From positions 132,213 to 196,212 of the forward strand of contig CAVFZY010000007.1 of the NCBI GenBank assembly GCA_963627135.1: DNA of 64,000 bases. The letters run 5' to 3'. The notes beneath the pieces are model-generated. The model had not been told where the DNA came from. It ran no database searches and saw only the letters and a program-made list of their open reading frames with translations. The position numbers were made by a program, and so were the translations under genes. Of the stretch, positions 47,634 through 55,352 are shown in pieces (positions within the stretch are counted from its first letter, which is position 1; each line of letters opens with the position of its first letter). The DNA comes from CAG-103 sp963627135. Lineage in GTDB: Bacteria; Bacillota; Clostridia; Oscillospirales; Oscillospiraceae.

Positions 47634-48116
47634 ATGGAATTTCTGAACACCATCGGCGGCCTGGCTCTCGGCCTTCTCGGCGCTGCGCTCGCAGCGGCTC
47701 TCGCGTGCATTGGCTCTGCAAAGGGCACCGGCATCGCCGGTGAGGCCGGCGCAGGTCTCGTCTCGGAAGATCCCAGCAAGTTCGGCAAAGCGATGATCAT
47801 GCAGGTCATCCCAGGCACCCAGGGCCTGTACGGCTTCGTCATCTGGTTCCTCGCTCAGAGCCAGATCTTTGCGGCGCAGGCCGTTGCTCCGCTGACCGTT
47901 GCTCAGGGCCTGCAGTACTTCGCAGCCTGTCTGCCGATCGCACTCGGCGGCTGGATCTCCGCAATCGCGCAGGGCAAGGTCGCTGCCGCGTCCCTGAATA
48001 TCCTGGCCAAGAAGCCCGACGACTGGTCCAAGGGCATGATCTTCTGCATCACGGTCGAGTTCTACGCCATCCTCTGCCTGCTGGCATCCTTCCTGATGCT
48101 CAACGGCTTGAAGTAA
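47634..48116 (+). CDS. ntpK: V-type ATPase proteolipid subunit K, Na+-type
   Basis: A 160-residue proteolipid with four membrane helices in two hairpins, forming the rotor ring. Thr62 and Gln63 in PGTQGLYGF, Gln113 in IAQGKVAAA and Glu142 in VEFYAIL correspond to Thr64, Gln65, Gln110 and Glu139, the Na+ ligands of E. hirae NtpK. Only one ion-binding Glu is present per four helices, as in that ring. Predicted ion is Na+, an inference from ligands. AAGGAGG precedes the ATG, as suits a subunit needed in many copies. Confidence 0.94.
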   Translation: MEFLNTIGGLALGLLGAALAAALACIGSAKGTGIAGEAGAGLVSEDPSKFGKAMIMQVIPGTQGLYGFVIWFLAQSQIFAAQAVAPLTVAQGLQYFAACLPIALGGWISAIAQGKVAAASLNILAKKPDDWSKGMIFCITVEFYAILCLLASFLMLNGLK

Positions 48117-48152
48117 TCCCCATCCTCTTCCGACAGAAGGGAATAAAGATCT

Positions 48153-48755
48153 ATGAATGGTATTGAAAAAATCACCGGCCGCATTGAGGCGGACGCGCAG
48201 GAGCAGGCGAAGGCCATTGCGGCCGAAGCCGAGGCCAAGTGCGCCGAGATCCGCGCCGATTATGACAAACAGGCGCAGGACCAGTACTGGGCCCGCGTTC
48301 GTGACGGTGTGAAAGCGTGTGAGGACCGCGTGCAGCGCATGGGCCGTCTGGCGGAAATGGAAGCCAGAAAGAGCGTCCTTGCCCTCAAGCAGGAGATGGT
48401 CGATGCGGCGTTTGCCGCCGCGCTCGACAAGATCTGCGCCATGCCGCAGGCGGACTATGTGGCGTATCTGGCCAAGCTCGCAGCCCAGGCCGCGACGACC
48501 GGCACCGAGACCCTGGTGTTCAACGCCAAGGATCAGGCCGCGTGCGGTCAGGCGGTCGTGGACGCTGCCAACGCGCTGCTCGCGCAGCAGGGCAAGCCCG
48601 GGCGGCTCACCATGAGCCAGGCCACGCGCGACCTGCGCGCCGGGTTTGTGCTCCAGCAGGGAGATATCGAGGTCAACTGCGCAGTGGAGACGATCGCAGA
48701 GCTCTGCCGCAGTGATCTGGCTGCTCAGGTTGCCGAGGTCTTGTTCGGCGCGTGA
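48153..48755 (+). CDS. ntpE: V-type ATPase subunit E (peripheral stalk)
   Basis: A 200-residue protein. A long N-terminal helix (RIEADAQEQAKAIAAEAEAKC) pairs with NtpF. The globular C-terminal domain (FVLQQGDIEVNCAVETIAEL) binds the head. The family shows the same GFVL..GDIEVN pattern. The length is normal. Two small hairpins follow in the 78-bp gap before ntpC. Confidence 0.93.
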   Translation: MNGIEKITGRIEADAQEQAKAIAAEAEAKCAEIRADYDKQAQDQYWARVRDGVKACEDRVQRMGRLAEMEARKSVLALKQEMVDAAFAAALDKICAMPQADYVAYLAKLAAQAATTGTETLVFNAKDQAACGQAVVDAANALLAQQGKPGRLTMSQATRDLRAGFVLQQGDIEVNCAVETIAELCRSDLAAQVAEVLFGA

Positions 48756-48764
48756 CCTGCCCCG

Positions 48765-48814
48765 CCCCGCGCGGGGGAATGAATTATCCTATATGGGGCG
48801 CAGAGCGCTGCGCC
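48765..48814 (+). other. two small hairpins between ntpE and ntpC
   Basis: CCCCGCGCGGGG (48765-48776) is a perfect palindrome. GGCGCAG (48797-48803) pairs with CTGCGCC (48808-48814). They lie just before the ntpC ribosome binding site and may tune subunit stoichiometry. Confidence 0.5.
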
Positions 48815-48833
48815 GCATGAGGGAGGAACCGAA

Positions 48834-49835
48834 TTGTCTAAAGTAAAAGATACGAATTACCTTGCGATTACGGCAATGCTGGCAGCCCGCGAGACCAAAA
48901 TGCTCTCCGCTGAGCGTATGGAGCGCATGATCGATGCGCCCACGAACGACGAAGCGGCCAAGATCCTGGAGGAATGCGGCTACGGCGATCTGAGCGGCCT
49001 GGGCGCGAAGGCGGCCGGCGCTGCGCTCGAGGCACACATCGCGGCGCTGTTTGATGAGGTCGAGGGCATGGTCCCTGAGGCGCAGCTCGTGCAGTTGTTC
49101 CGTCTCAAGTATGACTACCACAATGCCAAGGCGCTCATCAAGGCGCAGGCCATGGGCGTGGAGTGCGATGCGATCTTGTCGCAGCGCGGCACCATCCCGC
49201 TGCAGAAGCTGCTCACGGCGTTTCTCGAGGAGGACTACCGTGACATCCCGCCCGTTCTGGCGCAGGCTATGGTCAGCGCCGCCGCGATCCTGGCGCACAC
49301 GACCAATCCGCAGGCGGCGGACTTCGAGCTCGACCGCGCGTATTTCGCGCAGATGCTCGATCTGGCCAACGGACTGAGCGACGGCGGCTTTGCCAAAGGC
49401 TATGTGCAGCTGCAGATCGACAGCGCGAATCTGCGCGCTGCCGTGCGCACACGCCGCATGGCCAAGGACGCGGACTTTCTCAAGACCGCGCTCATCCCGG
49501 GCGGTACGATCGGCACGGACCGCGTGCTTGCGGCGTTCGATTCGGCCGAGGCGCTCACGGCGCTCTACGGCAACACGTGGCTGGGCAATGCGGCGGCTGC
49601 CGGTGCAGCTGCCATGAGCGGCGGCGCGCTGACGGCGTTTGAGCTGCTGTGCGACAACGCGCTCATGGACTACATCCGCGCGGCCAAGCTGCGCAGCTTC
49701 GGCGCGGCGCACGTGACCGCTTACCTTGCCGCCATGGAAAACGAAACCACGGCCGCCAGAATGATCCTGACGGGCAGACTCGCCGGGCTTCAGCCCGCGG
49801 TCATCCGGGAAAGGCTGCGTGAGACTTATGCTTAA
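48834..49835 (+). CDS. ntpC: V-type ATPase subunit C (rotor collar, d-type)
   Basis: A 333-residue helical protein that links the central stalk to the proteolipid ring. It has ITAMLAARETKMLSAERMER at the start, FRLKYDYHNAKALIKAQ and DYIRAAKLRSFGAAHVTAYL near the end, typical of AtpC/NtpC. The start is TTG at 48834 with GGGAGGAACC. It ends 8 bp inside the next gene. It is not homologous to eukaryotic subunit C but to subunit d. Confidence 0.92.
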   Translation: MSKVKDTNYLAITAMLAARETKMLSAERMERMIDAPTNDEAAKILEECGYGDLSGLGAKAAGAALEAHIAALFDEVEGMVPEAQLVQLFRLKYDYHNAKALIKAQAMGVECDAILSQRGTIPLQKLLTAFLEEDYRDIPPVLAQAMVSAAAILAHTTNPQAADFELDRAYFAQMLDLANGLSDGGFAKGYVQLQIDSANLRAAVRTRRMAKDADFLKTALIPGGTIGTDRVLAAFDSAEALTALYGNTWLGNAAAAGAAAMSGGALTAFELLCDNALMDYIRAAKLRSFGAAHVTAYLAAMENETTAARMILTGRLAGLQPAVIRERLRETYA

Positions 49836-50142
49836 AATTGCAGTTGTCGGCGGTGCGGAAACCGTCATGGGCTTCAAGGCGCTCGGCCTCGAGGCCTGCC
49901 CGGTCGCCAATGCCGAGGAGGCGCGCGAGACGCTGCGCCGCCTGACGAAAGACTCTGAGGACTACGCCATCATCTATGTCGAAGAGAATCTGGCGCAGGA
50001 ACTTCAGCATGAGATCGACAAATTCAAAGATGTTCCCAAGCCGGCCATCATCCTGATCCCCGGCAGGGAAGGCCCCCTCGGCCTCGGCCAGACCGCGCTC
50101 AAGGCGGCTGTCGAGCGAGCGGTTGGCTCCGATATCCTTTAA
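49828..50142 (+). CDS. ntpG: V-type ATPase subunit F (central stalk)
   Basis: A 104-residue alpha/beta protein, MLKIAVVGGAETVMGFKALG at the start and DYAIIYVEENLAQEL later, ending in a helix. It binds subunit D in the central shaft (called NtpG in E. hirae). ATG at 49828 overlaps ntpC; GTG at 49819 with AAAGG is an alternative start adding three residues. PAIILIPGREGPLGLG matches the family's conserved loop. Confidence 0.92.
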   Translation: MLKIAVVGGAETVMGFKALGLEACPVANAEEARETLRRLTKDSEDYAIIYVEENLAQELQHEIDKFKDVPKPAIILIPGREGPLGLGQTALKAAVERAVGSDIL

Positions 50143-50153
50143 GGAAAGGAAGA

Positions 50154-51932
50154 ATGAAATTGAGCGGAACCATTACAAAAGTTTCCGGTCCGCTGGTCGT
50201 GGCGAACGGCCTTGCCGATGCCAACGTCTCTGACGTTGTGCGTGTCGGCGAGCAGCGCCTGATCGGCGAGATCCTGAATATGACCGGCGACAGCGCGTCC
50301 ATCCAGGTCTACGAGGAGACCTCGGGCCTTGGCCCCGGCGCGAAGGTCGAGACCACCGGTATGCCGCTGTCCGTGGAGCTTGGCCCCGGCATGCTGGAGA
50401 ATATCTATGACGGCATCCAGCGCCCGCTGCCCGAGATCCGCGACCTGACCGGCTCCAACATCACCCGCGGCATCGAGGTGCCCGCGCTCAACCGCGAGCG
50501 CGTCTGGCACTTTGAACCCGTCGTGCAGCCCGGCACCGCCGTCACCGGCGGCGACGTGATCGGCACCGTCCAGGAGACGACGGCCATCCTGCACAAGATC
50601 ATGGTGCCCCCGCAGATGAAGGGCACGATCAAGAGCATCACCGGCGGCGACTTCACGGTCGATCAGACCGTCGCCGTGCTCACCGATGCCAACGGCGTCG
50701 ACCATGCGCTGAACATGATCCAGCGCTGGCCGGTGCGTATCGCGCGCCCCTATGCGCAGAAGTTTGCCCCGAACAAGCCCATGAACAGCGGCCAGCGTAT
50801 CATCGACACGCTCTTCCCGATCGCCAAGGGCGGCACGGCCGCCGTGCCCGGACCGTTCGGCAGCGGCAAGACCGTCGTGCAGCACCAGCTCGCCAAGTGG
50901 TCGGACGTGGACGTCGTCGTCTACATCGGCTGCGGCGAACGCGGCAACGAGATGACCGACGTTCTCATGGAGTTCCCGGAACTGACCGACCCGCGCAACG
51001 GTGAGCCGCTGATGAAGCGTACCGTGCTCATCGCCAACACCTCTGATATGCCTGTGGCAGCGCGTGAGGCATCCATCTACACCGGCATCACCATCGCGGA
51101 GTACTTCCGCGACATGGGCTATGACGTCGCCGTTCTGGCTGACTCCACCTCCCGCTGGGCCGAGGCACTGCGTGAGATGTCCGGCCGTCTGGAAGAGATG
51201 CCCGGCGAAGAAGGCTACCCGGCCTATCTTGCGTCCCGCATCGCGCAGTTCTACGAGCGCGCCGGCTGCATCCGCTGCATCGGCAGCGAGGATGATCGCC
51301 GCGGCTCCGTCACCGCCATTGGCGCTGTCTCACCTCCGGGCGGCGATATTTCCGAGCCGGTCTCTCAGGCCACCATGCGTATCGTCAAGGTGTTCTGGGC
51401 GCTCGACTCGAGCCTGGCTTACGCCCGTCACTTCCCGGCCATCAACTGGCTGACTTCTTATTCGCTGTATGTCGACTCGCTCAAGCCGTGGTATGAAGCC
51501 ACGTTCGGCGAGGAATATATGGCCAATCGCGACAAGGCCATGAGCATCCTGCAGCAGGAATCCGAACTGCAGGAGATCGTCCGCCTCGTCGGCCAGGACG
51601 CGCTGTCCCCGGCTGACCGCCTGACGATGGAGACTGCCAAGATGATCCGTGAGGACTTCCTGCAGCAGAACGCCTTCGTCGACATCGACAGCTACTCCGA
51701 GTACCGCCGTCAGTTCCTGCTGCTCGGCCTCATCCTGCACTATGACGCCGAGTGCCGTGACGCGCTCGAGAAGAACGCGCCGATGCAGAAGCTCTTTGCC
51801 ATCCCCGCCCGTGTCGACATCGGCCGCGCCAAGAGCGTGCCGAGCGACGAGTACGAGCAGGTCTATGCCAAGATCGCTGCGGACATGACTGCGCAGATCA
51901 AAGAGATTATCGCCGGAGGTGAGGAGCAGTGA
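50154..51932 (+). CDS. ntpA: V-type ATPase catalytic subunit A
   Basis: A 592-residue catalytic subunit. The N-terminal barrel (SGTITKVSGPLVVANGLADA) is followed by the non-homologous region around residues 110-190 that marks A subunits. The Walker A loop GPFGSGKT is near residue 232, and YIGCGERGNEMTDVLMEFPE carries the catalytic glutamate. ADSTSRWAEALREMSGRLEE follows. It hydrolyses or makes ATP at the A-B interface. GGAAAGGAAG precedes ATG at 50154. The stop overlaps the ntpB start by 4 bp. Confidence 0.97.
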   Translation: MKLSGTITKVSGPLVVANGLADANVSDVVRVGEQRLIGEILNMTGDSASIQVYEETSGLGPGAKVETTGMPLSVELGPGMLENIYDGIQRPLPEIRDLTGSNITRGIEVPALNRERVWHFEPVVQPGTAVTGGDVIGTVQETTAILHKIMVPPQMKGTIKSITGGDFTVDQTVAVLTDANGVDHALNMIQRWPVRIARPYAQKFAPNKPMNSGQRIIDTLFPIAKGGTAAVPGPFGSGKTVVQHQLAKWSDVDVVVYIGCGERGNEMTDVLMEFPELTDPRNGEPLMKRTVLIANTSDMPVAAREASIYTGITIAEYFRDMGYDVAVLADSTSRWAEALREMSGRLEEMPGEEGYPAYLASRIAQFYERAGCIRCIGSEDDRRGSVTAIGAVSPPGGDISEPVSQATMRIVKVFWALDSSLAYARHFPAINWLTSYSLYVDSLKPWYEATFGEEYMANRDKAMSILQQESELQEIVRLVGQDALSPADRLTMETAKMIREDFLQQNAFVDIDSYSEYRRQFLLLGLILHYDAECRDALEKNAPMQKLFAIPARVDIGRAKSVPSDEYEQVYAKIAADMTAQIKEIIAGGEEQ

Positions 51933-53302
51933 TTAAAGAGTACAAAACAATCCAGGAGATCGCCAGCCCTCTGATGATCGTCAAGAACGTCGAAGGCGTG
52001 ACCTACGACGAGCTGGCCGAGATCGAGCTCCCGAACGGTGAAGTCCGCCGCTGCAAGGTCCTCGAGGTCGAGGACGACCACGCGGTCGTGCAGCTCTTTG
52101 AGAGCGCGCAGGGCATCAACCTTGCGCAGTCGAAGGTCCGCTTCCTCGGCCACCCGCTGCAGCTGGGCGTGAGCGAGGATATGCTCGGTCGCGTCTTCAA
52201 CGGCATGGGCGAGCCCATCGACGGCGGCCCGGCAATCCTCGCCGAGGAGCACCGCGACATCAACGGCCTGCCGATGAACCCGGCGGCCCGCGCCTACCCG
52301 GCAGAGTTCATCCAGACCGGCGTTTCCACCATCGACGGCCTGAACACCCTCGTCCGCGGCCAGAAGCTGCCGATCTTCTCGGCGTCCGGCCTGCCGCACG
52401 CCGCGCTGGCCGCGCAGATCGCGCGTCAGGCGAAGGTGCTGGGCGACAACGAGAACTTTGCCGTCGTCTTCGCCGCCATCGGCATCACGTTCGAGGAATC
52501 CGAGTACTTCATTCAGGAGTTCCGCCGCACCGGCGCCATCGACCGCACGGTCGTGTTCTCGAACCTTGCCAACGACCCCGCCGTCGAGCGTATCGCCACC
52601 CCGCGTATGGCGCTGACCGCGGCCGAGTATCTGGCCTTTGAAAAGGACATGCAGGTGCTGGTCATCCTGACCGACATCACGAATTACGCCGAGGCTCTGC
52701 GTGAAGTTTCCGCGGCGAAGAAGGAAGTCCCGGGCCGCCGCGGCTACCCTGGCTACCTGTACACCGACCTGGCCACGCTCTACGAGCGCGCCGGCCGCCG
52801 CATCGGCAAGTCCGGCTCGATCACCATGATCCCGATCCTGACTATGCCTGAAGACGACAAGACCCACCCGATCCCTGACCTGACCGGCTACATCACCGAG
52901 GGCCAGATCATCCTCTCCCGCGACCTGTACCGCAAGGGCATCATCCCGCCCGTGGATGTGCTGCCCAGCCTGTCGCGTCTGAAGGATAAGGGCATCGGCG
53001 AGGGCAAGACCCGTGAAGACCACTCCGGCACGATGAACCAGCTGTTCGCGGCGTATGCCCGCGGCAAGGACGCCAAGGAGCTCATGACCATCCTGGGCGA
53101 GGCGGCCCTGTCCGACGATGACAAGCAGTTTGCAAAGTTCGCCGATGCGTTCGAGCAGCGCTACGTCAACCAGGGCAACAACACCAACCGTTCCATTGAG
53201 GACACCCTCAACCTCGGTTGGGAGCTGCTGAGCATGCTGCCGCGCACCGAGCTCAAGCGTATCAAGCCCGAACTGATCGAGAAGTATATGCCCGAGGCCT
53301 GA
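51929..53302 (+). CDS. ntpB: V-type ATPase regulatory subunit B
   Basis: A 457-residue non-catalytic nucleotide-binding subunit paired with A. It has KEYKTIQEIASPLMIVKNVE and the GLNTLVRGQKLPIFSASGLP loop in place of a Walker A. FAAIGITFEESEYFIQEFR and LTDITNYAEALREVSAAKKE follow, then the arginine-finger region PGRRGYPGYLYTDLATLYER. The start is GTG at 51929, overlapping the ntpA stop, with GGAGGTGAGGAG upstream. Confidence 0.97.
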   Translation: MIKEYKTIQEIASPLMIVKNVEGVTYDELAEIELPNGEVRRCKVLEVEDDHAVVQLFESAQGINLAQSKVRFLGHPLQLGVSEDMLGRVFNGMGEPIDGGPAILAEEHRDINGLPMNPAARAYPAEFIQTGVSTIDGLNTLVRGQKLPIFSASGLPHAALAAQIARQAKVLGDNENFAVVFAAIGITFEESEYFIQEFRRTGAIDRTVVFSNLANDPAVERIATPRMALTAAEYLAFEKDMQVLVILTDITNYAEALREVSAAKKEVPGRRGYPGYLYTDLATLYERAGRRIGKSGSITMIPILTMPEDDKTHPIPDLTGYITEGQIILSRDLYRKGIIPPVDVLPSLSRLKDKGIGEGKTREDHSGTMNQLFAAYARGKDAKELMTILGEAALSDDDKQFAKFADAFEQRYVNQGNNTNRSIEDTLNLGWELLSMLPRTELKRIKPELIEKYMPEA

Positions 53303-53341
53303 GCGCACCCGTCCCGCAGACTTACCAAGTGAGGTGATTTG

Positions 53342-53995
53342 ATGGCAAATACAGCAATTACCCCGACAAGAATGGTGCTCAACCAGCTCAAGGGCCGGTT
53401 GAAAACCGCTCGCAGGGGTCATAAGCTCCTCAAGGATAAGCGTGACGAGCTGATGCGTCAGTTCCTCGACAACGTGCGCCTGAACAAGCAGCTGCGTGCG
53501 AAGGTCGAGCAGGGACTCACGGAGGCGTTCGGCTCTCTGTCGGTCGCGTCCGCGATCATGTCCCCGGAAATGCTCGAGCAGTCGCTGCTCTACCCGCGGC
53601 AGAGCGTCGAGCTGGGCATGACCTATCAGAACATCATGAGTGTGAACGTGCCGGTCTATGATTTCCAGACCCGCAACAGCGATCCGTCCGAGATCTTCCC
53701 GTACGGCTTCGCGCAGACGTCCGGCGAGCTGGACGATGCGCTCGAGAAGCTGGCAGAAGTGTTCAAGGACATGCTCGAGCTCGCGCAGGTCGAAAAGACC
53801 ACGCAGATGCTCGCGCAGGAGATTGAAAAGACCCGCCGCCGCGTCAACGCGCTCGAATACGTTATGATCCCCGAGCTGGAGCAGAACATTCGTTACATCT
53901 CCATGAAGCTGGACGAGAACGAAAGTTCGACGAAGGTGCGCCTGATGAAGGTCAAGGAAATGGTCCTCGAGGACGCACACCACTACAAGCAGTGA
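53342..53995 (+). CDS. ntpD: V-type ATPase subunit D (central rotor)
   Basis: A 217-residue protein with the long antiparallel coiled coil of the central shaft: TPTRMVLNQLKGRLKTARRG and HKLLKDKRDELMRQF at the N-terminus and ARRVNALEYVMIPELEQ-type sequence at the C-terminus. It transmits rotation between the A3B3 head and the ring. ATG at 53342 is preferred to the TTG one codon earlier because of the GAGGTG spacing. It is the last ntp gene, ended by the terminator at 54005. Confidence 0.95.
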   Translation: MANTAITPTRMVLNQLKGRLKTARRGHKLLKDKRDELMRQFLDNVRLNKQLRAKVEQGLTEAFGSLSVASAIMSPEMLEQSLLYPRQSVELGMTYQNIMSVNVPVYDFQTRNSDPSEIFPYGFAQTSGELDDALEKLAEVFKDMLELAQVEKTTQMLAQEIEKTRRRVNALEYVMIPELEQNIRYISMKLDENESSTKVRLMKVKEMVLEDAHHYKQ

Positions 53996-54004
53996 ACCAT
54001 TTAG

Positions 54005-54037
54005 AAAACCGCCGCATCCTTGGATGCGGCGGTTTTT
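54005..54037 (+). terminator. terminator of the ntp operon
   Basis: AAAACCGCCGCATC pairs with GATGCGGCGGTTTT around a CTT-G loop, followed by T. It starts 10 bp after the ntpD stop. The stem is repeated at 54196-54230. Confidence 0.88.
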
Positions 54038-54233
54038 GCAGCAGGTGAAGAGGCGGCCGCTGCGGCAATGGATGACAGAGCAGCAGGGGCGCTCGAGGGG
54101 GCAAGGCCCGCCTCGAATGAAATGCACTTCGAAAGCACAAATCTATTTGAGCTTTCGGGTTTTCCAATCGGCCGAAAATCGTTTTGGCCGATCGGAAAAC
54201 CGCCGCATCGGTCGATGCGGCGGTTTTTGCGTC
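54038..54233. repeat. palindrome-rich spacer between converging genes
   Basis: This spacer holds no gene. GTTTTCCAATCGGCC (54159-54173) pairs with GGCCGATCGGAAAAC (54186-54200) with one mismatch. Its right arm shares five bases with a second terminator at 54196-54230 whose stem is identical to the one at 54005. The structures are mutually exclusive over those bases. Confidence 0.6.
54196..54230. terminator. second copy of the ntp terminator stem, serving the minus-strand gene
   Basis: AAAACCGCCGCATC and GATGCGGCGGTTTTT flank GGTC. It ends 4 bp before the stop of the nucleotidyltransferase gene. A/T runs on both sides make it bidirectional. Confidence 0.8.
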
Positions 54234-55235
54234 CTATCGGTTCTCGTCCTGTTCCATAAGCTCGAGCAGGTATGCTGTCTCAGCGGCGGCGTCCGGTGCG
54301 TTTGCCTCGACCTGCAGGGTGGAAGTGTTCGCGTTTGGCCGGATGGTCAGCTCCCAGCCGCCGTCGCGCATATGCAGGCCGTCGGTAAAGTCCGCTCCGG
54401 CCTCCATCATCGCCTCTGAGATCGTGCGCATCAGGTGCGCGCGGTCTCGGCAGGGGACGGTACGGCAGTTCGGGTCCGTGATTTGCGGCGGCAGGTCATC
54501 CGGGGCGTCCGCCCGCGCCGGGCTCAGCCGTCCGTCGAGCACGTCGAGGCTGCACTGGTAGTAGGCGCGCGGCGTGCCGATGTCGCACCAGTAGCCGTCC
54601 ATCGGCACGCCGAGGATCGGCTCGTGCGCCGCGAGCAGCAGCGGGAAGAGATTTTTGGCAAAATCAAACGGCTGGTCTTCCGGCACATAGGCCATCGCCC
54701 GCGGGGAGACAATATAGATCCCGGTGTTGACGAGATCGGTCACAACGTGCTCCCAGTCCGGCTTTTCGATGAAGTGTTGCACAAAGCCCTGTCGATCCTG
54801 TAGCACGAGCCCGTACTGCAGCGGCTCGGTGTTCGGGTAGAGCGCGATCGTCACGGCCGCGTCCGCCTGCTGATGCCGGCGGTAGAGCCCCAGCAGATCA
54901 AAGCTGCACGCGGCGTCGCCGCTGATGACAAGGAAATCCTCCTTGCCGTAAAAGTCGCTGCACGCGCGCACGCCGCCGGCTGTGCCGCGCGGCTCGGACT
55001 CGATGCGGTATTTTAGATGCACGCCGTAGTCGCTGCCGTCGCCGCAGTGTTCCTGAATGATCTCCGGTCGGTAGCATAGCGTCATGCACACGTCTGTGAA
55101 GCCGTTGCGCCGCAGCAGATCCAGTAGCCGGTCAAGTACTGGCACGCCGACGAGCGGTACCATAGGTTTCGGGAGGCTTCCGGTGATGCTGCGCAGCCGC
55201 CGGCCCTGACCGCCGGCCAGTAAAATGGCTTTCAT
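54234..55235 (-). CDS. sugar-1-phosphate nucleotidyltransferase (mannose-1-P guanylyltransferase-like)
   Basis: A 333-residue protein. The N-terminal two thirds is an NTP-transferase domain: MKAILLAGGQGRRLRSIT is the nucleotide loop, LPKPMVPLVG the activating Lys motif, LVISGDAACSF the metal-binding Asp strand, and FIEKPDW and LVNTGIYIVSP follow. The last 90 or so residues (MEAGADFTDGLHMRDGGWEL) are an extra domain rather than the usual left-handed beta helix. ATG at 55235 with AAAGGAG is chosen over the upstream in-frame start. It would make a nucleotide sugar for glycan synthesis. The sugar is uncertain. It stands alone, divergent from gdpP. Confidence 0.85.
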   Translation of the reverse strand: MKAILLAGGQGRRLRSITGSLPKPMVPLVGVPVLDRLLDLLRRNGFTDVCMTLCYRPEIIQEHCGDGSDYGVHLKYRIESEPRGTAGGVRACSDFYGKEDFLVISGDAACSFDLLGLYRRHQQADAAVTIALYPNTEPLQYGLVLQDRQGFVQHFIEKPDWEHVVTDLVNTGIYIVSPRAMAYVPEDQPFDFAKNLFPLLLAAHEPILGVPMDGYWCDIGTPRAYYQCSLDVLDGRLSPARADAPDDLPPQITDPNCRTVPCRDRAHLMRTISEAMMEAGADFTDGLHMRDGGWELTIRPNANTSTLQVEANAPDAAAETAYLLELMEQDENR

Positions 55236-55267
55236 GCGCACGCTCCTTTCATAAACGGGAAAATGGC

Positions 55268-55296
55268 TTGCGGATACCCGCAAAAGCTGATATAAT
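55268..55296 (+). promoter_or_regulatory. promoter of the gdpP operon
   Basis: TTGCGG (55268-55273) and a perfect TATAAT (55291-55296) are 17 bp apart. TTGCGG is also one arm of the near-palindrome TTGCGGATACCCGCAA. The gdpP ATG is 57 bp downstream. Confidence 0.75.
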
Positions 55297-55352
55297 CATT
55301 CATTATCATAGGGACAATGGCTTTTCCCCACAGGGTGCAAGGAGGTATGACG

